Source of the DNA: Galbula dea
Taxonomy: Eukaryota > Chordata > Aves > Piciformes > Galbulidae
Reading direction: 5' to 3'
Length of the DNA stretch: 64,000 bases
NCBI GenBank assembly: GCA_013399015.1
Contig: VWZX01008936.1
Span: 4,296,327 to 4,360,326, forward strand
Each line of letters starts with the position of its first letter. Position 1 is the first letter of the stretch. Below are positions 13,201-25,200 of this stretch, piece after piece. The translations under genes and the position numbers were made by a program. A model generated the notes under the pieces. The model was given only the letters and a program-made list of their open reading frames with translations, searched no databases and was not told the origin of the DNA.

Positions 13201-16200
13201 TATCCCTTGACTTCATCCAGGGTGGTTTCTTTTAGCTGGCTTGGTCTTTAATGTTTTAAGTTATGTGACAGAAACTTTAAAATTCTAATTGTGCCATATT
13301 ATTTTATTAGCACTATTGTGGGGAGAGGACGAAAGATTAATTCCAGGAAAGGGAATTAAACAGTGTCAGCTGGCACAACCATGGGAGATTTTTTTCAAGA
13401 AGCTACAACTACGTAGTACCTTCACCTGTAACAACATTGATCTAAAGCCCGGAGTAGCATAAGCTACACTACACAGTAGCATCACATCTGATTTCTCACA
13501 ATTACACTTAACTGTCAAATCTGAAAAGTCCATTTCATACAATCTGCCACTGACAGAAGCCTTGCTCAAATTAAACATGGTTACAACTACCAGGCTCAGG
13601 ATTCAGAGTTACAGTGATGCATCATAAATACACAGTGCCTGAAGAACTTGACTTTATTTACAGCATTATCTCCACTTACCTTGCTCCAAAGCTGTACATC
13701 GTTTGAGCTGAAGAGGGCAGCAAAGGATAACAAATTAAAAGAGACAAAATGATTTTACTTTTCTTACTTTTTAAAATACAGATCATCAACACTGAGGATC
13801 TTATTAAATTATTTAAACAACATTAAAATACAATAATTGTCACCATTTAAATCAACTTTGTACAGAATAAGTATTGTACTTTTTACTACACTGCATATGT
13901 TCATAGTTTTTGCTAAATAAAACAATGCAGCAATCCCGATAACTAACACTACGAAGAATATGTTTTAGGGGTTTTTTTGAGTTCATTCTTTCAATACACC
14001 CTAATTGTTTTTATTTTATATTTCATTCTGTTTATCATTTCAAGAAAATAAGCTCTAAAAACAAGTCACACTGTACATAGCAATATGTGGAATTTACTAA
14101 TGAAAAAGTATAGTCTTGTGCATTGAAATTAATTCGATTTTTACCATAGACAGATAACTACAGGCAGCTATAAATGCATTTATACCATGCAAACAAGAAA
14201 GCAATCACATATCACTTAAGGTATAATGTTTATTACAGTGAGATAATAGATAGTATTTAAAACAAAACAAAACCCACAAACTCTAAATTTCTCCCCTCAT
14301 ACAACAGGACAGAATTTAATGGAGACCACTTCTCTGTACATCATTAGGTTACAACTAAAGATCAAATATTAACCAGTTCACTAATGTATTAAAACCCTAA
14401 CATATCAGAATAGTAACTAGTTCACCGAAGTATAAAAAAACCTTCCATGTTCCTCTAATTTGCAGAGCATCAAAATTCTCACTAGAAGCTAAAACTTTTC
14501 AACAACTATAAAGCAGCATTAACCCAGATAATGCTAAGAGAACAGAATCTTATGACCTTACTCATCTTCCTATAATTCTCCTAAGTAGAAAATAAGATGT
14601 CAGTCTGAACTGCTGCATAGGAACTTGAAAGCATTCATGGAAGTTTAGGATTTTATTCAGGAGGTTCAAGCTTACGAAACATTTATTCTTTTTGTGCAAT
14701 TGCCACTTGTATTTGAAAATGAGCCAAATGCAGGTCCACATGGTGCAGGGAAGGAGGGCAATATCATCTGTGAGGTTAGTTAAGCTTTCCTGAATGAACT
14801 TCCTCCACCACTGACAGCATGACAATGAACTGCAGATATCAAATGCATCAATTTCCTAAAGTACTTGACTCTGAAATAGTAATGGTATATCAGGCAGATA
14901 GAATGGGAATACTTCAAAGTAGTTACTAGAGAAGAGCAGCTTCAACAGAAATCCATAAACTAGTGTGACTCAAGCACTGTTCATGTGTCCCTGGTGTCCA
15001 CAACCTGTACTTTTTTGTATGCCAGTCCTGAACTCTGCTCATCTGAACTATCAAGACCTGCAGTCAGTTATAATATTTTGCTGTAGTCTTTACATAAGGT
15101 ACGAATATTCTTTTCTTCTATCCAATTATAGTTTTAAGCTTCATTTTCAGGCTGTGGGAGCTATTAAATTTCAAATAGAAAAGGCAACATGAACTGGCAC
15201 ACCTTCAGAAACAATGCAAGAGTGAAATCTGGGCATATCCAATTTTGTACAAAGCTTCTGAAGACAAGTATCAATGTAGGCAAACGAGAGATTAATAGTA
15301 AAGAAGTTAAAAAACCCTCAACCTATTAAAAACTTTTACATCTACTACCCAGTACTTCTAGGATATGCTCATATATAGCAGAGGCAAGGCAAACAGGGAG
15401 AGCAGAGAGGATCAAAGATATTCCTCACATCTACAACACCCGGAACCCTAGCTTTAAATTTTCAAATATGGAGTGGGGGGAAAGAAGACTGCACCAACTT
15501 GTGCTCAACAAGGCAAAACATAGAGGGAACTGTGCTACAGAGATAAAAAGGAAGGATACATATAGCAAACTTACCTTCTAAAACCCAAAATGAGGCTGCT
15601 TCTAAACTGACGAATATCAATAGGAGGTGTGCTTGCTGAAGACACTGTAAATGAAAGAAATGTTCTAAATTAGTCATCATAAAAAAAACCCTCAACTGCA
15701 ACAAATCAGTAGATCATGTAAAAAGGATACCATTAGAAGAACTATTTCATTAGTTCAGTAAATGCTGACAAGTATTTGTAAACTGAAGTTTCAAATACCA
15801 GGGTATTTGAAACAGTCCTGGTTTTATCAGCAATTAATGTGCTCCATCATCTCAAAAGGAATCAAATATTCTGAAAGAGAGATTTTTTTCATTGTCATTG
15901 CCTTTAATGTCAATATTTAGTATGTTAGTCCTTTCTACAAATTACTAATAGGAGTAAGCATCTAATCTGTAAAACAATACAAGACCAAAGAAAATATGTT
16001 CCGAAAAGCAAACCAAAAACCCAAACAGTCTTGACCAAGTAAACTTGAGATATTAGTGCTGGAACAAAAACATACCCTCCAGAGGCAAATGGTCTGCTAA
16101 TTATTTTCAGACTGAATACCTGCCTTAAAACAGGCTTTACATTTTTGCCTTCTGGCTTTTTAATAAAGAAACGAAACAAAAAAAAACAAACCACCTCCCC

Positions 16201-19200
16201 CTCCAAAACCCCCAACAGAACCACAAACATAAAATCATCTCCCCTCCTAAGAAAAACAAAAACAAAACAAAAAACCCAATACCCGCCCCCCCCTCCCCCG
16301 AAATAAAACACAGTGACACTTTCTTAGGTGTTTGTTTCTGCTGGTGTAAACTGCCTGACAAGAAAGAAAAAGTAGTTCCATTTGAAGTGCGATCCATTGA
16401 AGTAAGTTAAACAGGAAAAGAGAGAGAGACACAGAGTTCTAAATGCTGGTATTTACAGTACTGGTTGAACACAAAGGAAACTGTAAATTTACTGACTATT
16501 AGATGTCCCTATGAGGTCATTTACAGTTACGCCCTGCGTCTTCATTTTTACATCATTTCTTGGCTAAGTATTCCAAATCATTCTACCTTCTTCCTCTAGA
16601 ACTGCTTTCTCTCATTCCAGCACCAGAGTCCAGCTAAGAAAAAAATACAGTAGTATTTAAGTGCTGTATGAAGTTATTATCATTCAACTTCAATATCACG
16701 ACAGAATTTAACCCCTGTAAAAGCTGAATGCACTGGACCCTTTCAGGAAAGGCTGCAATATGGTACGTGGTAGAAGAGAACTGGAATAAAACCACCAGCT
16801 CTATAGGAACTCGGGAAATAAAAGGCATGCTAAAACCACTCCTTAGTCTAAATCCAGGCATTTAGAAAATTACAAGTTTTAAATGTTAGAATGTTTATTT
16901 TACTTTTAAGGTCTTGGGTAAACTTGCTTTCATGAAGCCCTCAATACAAATCCTCCTCTAGTGGTATATTAAACTTTTTGCTCATAAAAAGACGAGCAAA
17001 AAAGCATCTTAGTATGCTCAGCTGCTGCTGACAATCGGCAACCTGGTTTCCTTAGCAACAAACAAGTCTGAAAAAAATCAAGGGGCTGACAATGAAGTGG
17101 AATGGAACGGCATGATAAAGGCAAAAAGCGGCTCTCATGTGTGCTGCCTTATGTGCCCAGATTCCTCAACTGATGCTTTGGAGTTTTCATCTTGTCAGTA
17201 GCAGAGATCTATACATTATAAGGCATGAGAAGCTGAATCAATACACCTAGATAGCAACCAGCATTTACAACCAACCTTCGCCTGCACTGATGAGACATCT
17301 TGAACTATTTTCATACTGCATCTATCTTTCCCTCTTTGTAATACTGCAATAGGAGCCAAGTTAAAAAAAAAAAAAAAGTCAGCTGTTTAATATCTGTGCC
17401 TTATCATTACATAGGTGCTAATTAGATCTACTAGCCTTCATTTCAGCTTGGTAACTATTTACAGGAGTACCTTCCTTTAAAGCTCAGGTTCAAAAGAAAT
17501 TTTCTATGTCCTCATGAATTATCAACCCTAATCTTTGTAAACGAAAAACCACAACAAGATCTAAATTAAACACATAAACAGCTAAATAATACACCTGTGT
17601 GAAACTAATTTCATGATGGCAAGACAGAATACAGCCATCTGTAGGTACCTGTATCATACTTTTGATAATATATACATTTACCATATAGCACACACACACA
17701 TATTTGTGCCTTATAGCACATTAAAAGCTGACTATTTCAGTTAACCAAAATGAGTGTGCAGGGGTGGGTCTACTTTTTTATGTTGGAAAAAAAACCCAAA
17801 ACAAAAATTTCATTTTCCAGAAGACATTTCATTGCTTCTAATAAACAGTTATCCTTCAAAAAAAATTTCATGGTTACAAACAAAGTAATGGCAGAATACA
17901 GGATGAATCTTAAGAGTCACTAATTAGAAAACGACCAGTACAAACATTAGATCACTAATTAGTAACTACTTGTTTAATTTTCTCATTTTCACCACACCAG
18001 CTTCACAGCATCATGGTGCATAGTCTACACACCATGACTATACAAGTCTATAGATTATATATAATCTATACATATTTCTATATTAAAACAAACAGTTAAG
18101 GACAATTGCAGTGAAAGACTGCTTTTCCCTGAACCCTGGACACATACAACTGTTTAAAAAGAGAGATCTTTTTATTAGATTCAGTCCAAATCAAGGTGTT
18201 TTATTACTGTCTCAGTACACTAGGCAAATGAAAAATATATTTAAATTTGGAAAAGAAATATACTCCTACTTAACCAAGCAAATCATCCCATCCCACACAT
18301 TCAACAGCATATATTAACTTTTGCAAGCACCAACAATTAGAACAGTCCTTGCAGAAAACTCTTAAAGAAGTGTTTCATTCATGCTGTTAAAACTTCTTCA
18401 CCTCATTAACCCTTAAAATGTAGATACATAACTTCCACAACCAACAGATCAGCAGAACATCCTCAGGCTAATCTCAGTGCCAACTAGTTCTTTAAAGTTT
18501 GTCCTTTCATTAATACAGCACTTCATAGCCATACTCTTAGATGAGCATCCTGTTGTAATTAATGCTGCAAAAATAAAAACCCCAATCCCTGAACCAACAA
18601 CTTAATGGTCATCATGCAAGGCAAATTGTTTCCTTAGGCGCTCTAAGTACAAGAGGATCATAATCCTATCACAACCACAGCAAAACTGTGACTTGTAAAT
18701 ATCTTACATGCAAATCTTATGGTAAAGGTCAATACTAACAAAGAATTTAACCATGATACACTGTCCAGAATTGATAGTTTCAAACACTCTTGACATCTCA
18801 TCATATAGGACCTCACATAATTAAAGCTTTGTTAAGTTTCCCACATATCTTTAAACCTCATATATTCATACATGCAAATCTCAGCCTACACAACCAATTG
18901 ACGCTACCACCAAGTACACAGTAACATGTAACATACTTACATAGAGAAAGAACATTGTTCAGTCTTCCATGTGCTGCTTCGTGTCTTATTTCTGCTACAC
19001 AGAATCCGATAGTTTCAAACAAGCAGTCATTTTTCTAGAGATAAAGCAATCAATCATTGGAGGTACACAGAGAAGACATTTTGATACATCACCTTTCTAA
19101 ATGGTTTCTTCCCAAATGACACTAACATTCTTGTATCAATAGCTGCTAAGAACATAGAAGGCACTCTACAGAAGCCTACATGCCTAGCAAGTTACGTTGC

Positions 19201-22200
19201 TACTGATCAAAAATTATCCAGCTTTTCTATTGAAATCATTTGCCAGAGACAAAGTTACCAAAGGCAGAAAGAGTGGGATGATTAAACTTAGTCTGCAATT
19301 CTGAATTCTTTATCAAGTAAAACAAGAAAGTTCACTAGAAACAACTGTAATACTTCTAATCTCCAGTAAAAAAAAAAACGACATCATTTATGTATTCTCA
19401 CTTCAGGAAACAGAAAGCTAGTAAGTCTCAAGCAAAACATTTTGGCTAGTTCTTAAAATGAGAAAGAAAAGTAGCAGGGGAAAGACACAGTAAACAAACC
19501 ATCAGTGCAACAACTGTTTCAAAAGTGATCTACATATTCAGAACAGGCTTCATCACACCAAGTTCATATTTAGAGCACTATTGTGATCTAAAGATTTCAC
19601 AGAGAACATAGAAAACCACGACATGTAATAGTTGTTTCTGTGACCAGTAAATATCAACTCACCTTCAGCTGGGCACGGGCAGTTTCACTATCATCAAAAT
19701 TTTTAAAAACATAGTCTGTGTATGTTTCTGCATCAAGTTCCACCCCCAACTCCTGCATCACTTTGAGGACCTCAAAGACACCTACCAAGGCAAAATTGGT
19801 AAGGCTAAGCATTTCAGAAATTAATATATAAACTTGAGACTCAGCATTTAAAATAATTATTTTTTAAAAAAAAGGTCTTGTCTCCTCAATTTTGCCCCCA
19901 GTAATTGCCATGCAAAAGTATGCATTTTTATTTTAGTTATTAATAACGTTTTTAATTGTGAAACTTAAAATAGATTTACTTAACTTCCTGCTCTGTGCTT
20001 TACTATCAAAAACATGAAACTCTTGGCTAGTTTGGAAATTGCTAGTATACAAAGTTATTTTCCAACATAGTGAAGACATGACAATTACTTTTAGTCATGT
20101 TTGAAGAACATCTTTTAGAACTACATATAAAAATGTCCATATTATTGTGCACCAAAAATAATTCTGAAACTTGAAGTATATAAATAAATTCAACACAAAT
20201 GTGTTCTTTGATACAAAATATACTCTTAGTTTTGTTTCGAGGATCCAACCCTGATCAGCAAGGCAAGCTTTCAAGATTTGTCTCTACATTTGTTTAAAAC
20301 AAGTAACATTTTTGTAAGCAAACAGGTTGATTACTCAATCAACACATTGGCTTCAAAACAGAAATTCAGAGAAAGGCTATAGTCTCCCAAGCCCCAGCAA
20401 AGCTATGCTGTAACTTTTACAGGGTTCAGATCAATTCACACAAGTAGAGCATGTACTAAAACTGTAGATACACACACGAAGACAACAGATACCAAATCTT
20501 AATAGGTCAGCAACTAAGAGTGAAGAGCTTTAGAGTCTTATGTCATGCTTTTTAATTGCTCACACTCTTCTTATTCGCAGAAACTTTTTACAGTCACCCT
20601 AGCTAGCAAACTCTGAATCCCTGTCAAAACCAATACAGGTATTATCATTTTTTGTTGCTCTAAAAAAGATTTGTCAGTTGCTGCAGGACACCAGTACCAA
20701 ACAGCATATGTTTTTTTTCAACTTGCATTTCATACTTATTACTTTAAAAATGTAAAGTTTCCCAAAGTCCCTGTCTTTGCCCTGGAGTGCCACCTATGGA
20801 AAAGTGACACTTCCATGAATATTTTATGCAGTGCACTACGGTGCAAATAATCAAATGTGAATTCCCTTTGAGCACTTGAAAATACATGCAGACAAGTCAC
20901 ACTAGATTAAAGTCGCATCATCTGTTCAAGTTTGCCTTAAACAAAACTCTGATTTTGGCCCAGAATCTACAAAAAAATGAATAAAGAATTAATTATGGTA
21001 AGTCTTTCTTGATACCTTTCAAATATGACAGCTAGTTGCTATTTCATGTTTTCAATTTTCCACAAAACACATTAAGTCCTCTTATGCTGAAACCTTTTAA
21101 AAATAACTATCTGTATCACTAGCAAGGAGTTTGAAGACCAAGAACTAGATACCATAGTGAAAAAGGTCTGCTAAACTCAGGAGATTTGAGTTCAAATTTA
21201 TATCTAGAACAGAGTCGAAAACAGGGTTGCTAACCATCCCCATTTTCTAGTAGCATGTCACAAATATCTTTGCACAGCTCCTGAATAGGAAAGGGCATAT
21301 ATGAAGGTAAGAACATCAGCACAACAGGGAGATAGAGATTAAGTAGGAATACTAGCACCAATGCTGCACATAGCCTAATTAAGTGCAAACTTGGGAGAAA
21401 AATGCTGCCACACAGTTATCATTTCTAAGATGGCTGATGTACAATTTGGAGGGGGAACAGAAGAGTGGTGGAAAGCAACACAGAATCCTACAGTTTTGTA
21501 TACATTTTACACCTCATAAAGAGCAGAGCTAATTTCTGATCACATAAATATCTTTCATTAATACACAAAGCAATGAAACATTCCTACTTCAATCAAAATA
21601 CTATAAAATTGTCAAATATATGCACAAAATAGGATTTATACATTGTGTGTGGACTTTTAGAAATTCTTTGATCCTCACACTGGAAAATAACCTCTTCTCT
21701 CTCCTCAAGGAGCAGACTGAAAAATAAAGAGAGGCGAAACTGCAGCCACGATTATCTAGAACACTGATCTCCCAAAATTTTCTGAGAGCACACCCCCAAT
21801 CTCAATAGATGTTATTTATTTAGAAATTATATACATGTACTATAGTAGTGACATATTATTCATATATACTCAAAAAGAGAGAGTAAAAAAGGATGAAACT
21901 TTTATTTCGTAACAGGCCACTTACACCCCAATGGACTGCCTCACACCCCCTACTTTGGAAATCACTGATCCTGAGGACTAGGTATGACTGAAGCCCAGAG
22001 TAAAGTCACACAGAACCACAGAATCATTATGGTTGGAAAGGACCCTCAAGATCATCTAGTTCAACCAATAGCCCTACACCACTCTTATCCCTAAATCATC
22101 CTCCAGCAATCTCCCTGCTTGATCAAGAACAGGTTTTTGAGATCTTGGGTTGAGACATAGAAGGACTGCAGGAGCTGAGTGTCTAAAAATCAAATAATTG

Positions 22201-25200
22201 AGCAAGTGGAAAGAGGACAGAAAACAAGTGAAAGTCAACTATTTCCGCTTATTTATACTAGGATCTCCTGCTCTAGTGTATAAACTATTTCAAGATGAAA
22301 GTCAGTACCAATAATGGTTTCATATCCACTGCATATTGATCTTTTAAATCTTGCAATTGCTTTCCACTCCTAAAAGCCTAAAGGCATTTACTTAGATAAA
22401 TACTTAATGATTGACTTATAACCCATGCAGATAAAAGCCAGAATGCACCATCTGAAATTACCTGCCTGTGTAAAATGACTGAGAAGAGCTATTCGTTATT
22501 TCAGATTGGTTACCTTCTCTACCAGCTATTTAAAAATGGTCTTATTTAGTTTCACTCCTCTTAGCCACAACTTCACTGTGACTCTTCATTCAAACTCAAT
22601 TCCATAATGCAAGTGATGGAATTTTGTTTGCTACCCAGCATCAGCTTTTCTTGTAATAAACATTAGAAAAATGTACAATTAAGTGTTGCTACTAGTTATA
22701 CAGTTGTTTGGGCCACATTTAGACATTTGCATCCTGCAGCTCCAGATAAGTTCTTGCTTATATTCTATGCTTTAGTCCACTATCTGCATGCTATCAGATC
22801 TTCAACAGTCTTTCCTCAAGGTTTTGTTCCATTTTCAGCCTTATCTATACCAAGATGCAAAATTACACACATTAGGCCGAGCATTACTGTTTTGTACAGA
22901 AAGGAATGATTACCTCATTTTTGCTATGAGATGTGACAGTGTCCATCTATACTATTGTTGACTCAGTTCTACTACTATTTGCTTCTACAAAGCACCATTC
23001 TGCAAATTTACTAGCTGCTGTCACTTTCAGGTTCGCACTGCAGCATTATTTTTTGCTCTATTTCTTTTCAGGGTGAGTAATTTCCCACTACACCACCCCT
23101 CCCTCCCCCGTTTACTTTCCTTCAAACATATTGCTGTATTTTTAGATAGTGGATCACATTTACTCATTCATTTTATTACTAAATTTCAAAAAATGAATGA
23201 GAGTTTTCATATGGGAAAGAACAAGACAACTTGTTTTACTGCAGCAGGACCAATTTCACTGATTCTTCATCACAGTGGAAACTGCTTAGATATCACGTTA
23301 CATATTTTAAGAATTCCTAAATCACTGGCTTTTGTAGGTATGTAAACAGTAGTAATGTTTCCTCTTGACAATTCAAAGTGTGAGTCTAAGTACCAGGTTA
23401 CAAATACACGTTTGAAAATCTGTAATATTATCACACAGCCATACAGAAGTTTATGCATCAAATGCCTTTGCAGATAGAAAAATAAGGGTTCTCTAGAAAA
23501 TGGCAAAGGTGGTCAGAATGGAGAGTTCTTTATCAGTTTTCTTCTCAACTTGCTTACATGACTTCCAGCAAAACTATCAGCCAAAGTATAGTCAATTTCT
23601 ACAAATTGAGGCAACTTGTGATCTTGTCAAAGACCAAAAGAGATAGGAAACTCATGTTTCTCTCGATGGTCAGATACTGTTTCGGGTTTGGGAGCCAATT
23701 CTAAACCTAAAAAATTTGTGATGTCTCTTACAGTGTCATTAGTGAGGTGAAGATTTCCACAGAGAAACAGAAAGCGTGCTTTCTCAATAGGCAGCATTCA
23801 CGTGACACTGATTTCAATTTACTTATTTCTGGCAGCATTGTACTTCAAGTAAGTAACAAAGGACTCAACTACAAGAACGGTGCTAGACTTAAAATATTAC
23901 AGAACTTCCAAGCATTTGAAAACCTGAGAGAAGATAAACTTGGTAAGCAGCCTAGCAGGAACAGAGCCTAAGGAGTTAATAAAAACTGAATATTGTTTTC
24001 ACAAAGGCTTTTTGAAAAAGACTTGCTACATTTTTATAGCCAGAAACAATTAGGGAATACTTGTTTCAGCATTTCTTCCAAACTGGAATGTGACTGTATA
24101 TTTAAGATAAAATTGCGATATGAAGAGTCTGCTAAAAGCACTTTTTTTGTTGTTTGTGCATTTTGTTTGTCACCCAGTGTCACACTAACAACTCTGCATC
24201 TCATTCTAAAGCACATTATACTGTGAGATAAGATGAAAAAGACAGTTTTTTGTTTCCCCAAGGGGGAAGTACTTCTGTTAAAAGCATCTTTTTACAATAC
24301 CATTCTTTCTGAATTACCAATAACGCAAACCAAAGAATTAGATACTGTACTCTAAAATTTAGTATCTGTTCAATTCTTATTCATATCCTGTAGACATCCC
24401 CAAGTGTAACAGGGAAGAGTATGCTAAATGCTTAAACCTACTTAAGAATCCCGAAGATTGAGCATTTCTGTCCTTCAATCAGCATGCTGTCAGGTCAGGC
24501 TCACACATCCAGCAATATAAGTTCTCCTGCAGTTTTTATTATTGTAACAAAACTCATATTTGGTTTATCTGGTAGATAATAAAAAGTTATCTTGAAAGAA
24601 AGATTGCTTTTGCAGTCCAAGAGAGCTATTATAACATAAGCTTACTTTTAAATTCTCTCAGATTTCAGTTTCTTCTAGAGTGAATTCTGTAAAAGGCAAG
24701 AAGCAGCAAAAGGAACAAGAGGAAGGCAGAAAGAATGTAAAGAGTTAAAAAGACAATTAAACACTCTCACATTTTTCTGTGCAAAGGCAGACTTCAAATT
24801 CGTAGAACTGTACCATGATTTAGTAAGACAGGAGGTTTTAAAAAATGTCTTTCTGAAGCAAAAATTGTAACGAAGACATACAGCCAGGTCTGTATTTTGA
24901 AGAGTCCGTTGAATCTCATAGGAGTGTTTCAATAAAGATTTGTGCACTAGGTTTGCAACAAAGCTGGAGGAGCATTTATCAAATAACTAACCTTTAAGAT
25001 TCTTCTCTTTGTGGAACCCAACTAGTAGTGGCCAGGAATAGTGAGGTCTGAGTGGTAAGCCTTCCTCTTTCATCATCTTCATCACATCAATGGCCAAGGC
25101 TGGAAACATTTACAAAATAATTAGAGCAAGTACTTTAAACAAGCATATGTAAAATAACTCAATAAGCAGAGTACCTGATTTGTTGGCCTCCAAAGCACAA

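Larger units (their letters stand above)
10229..15574 (-). other. LRPPRC: LRPPRC introns 14, 15 and 16
   Basis: The introns are 13708-15574, 11408-13679 and 10229-11349. They are ordinary AT-rich intron sequence with short homopolymers. I could not assign any repeat family or coding segment other than exons 15 and 16 within the span. Confidence 0.7.
15645..18940 (-). other. LRPPRC: LRPPRC intron 13
   Basis: A 3.3-kb intron with a markedly G-poor, A/C-rich tract at about 16165-16315, which is G-rich in the transcript. It also has a cluster of two inverted repeats at 18011-18070. No coding exon is seen. Confidence 0.75.
19782..24991 (-). other. LRPPRC: LRPPRC intron 11
   Basis: A 5.2-kb intron holding a hAT-like MITE (21762-21967) and, less than 50 bp away, a CR1 3' fragment. 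The rest is AT-rich with nothing recognised. The short ORFs in it lack homology and splice support. Confidence 0.75.

Noticed and set aside
15925..16432. Three overlapping minus-strand ORFs of 61-128 codons rich in Gly, Phe and Val
   Set aside because: They are translations of the G/T-rich low-complexity tract in intron 13.
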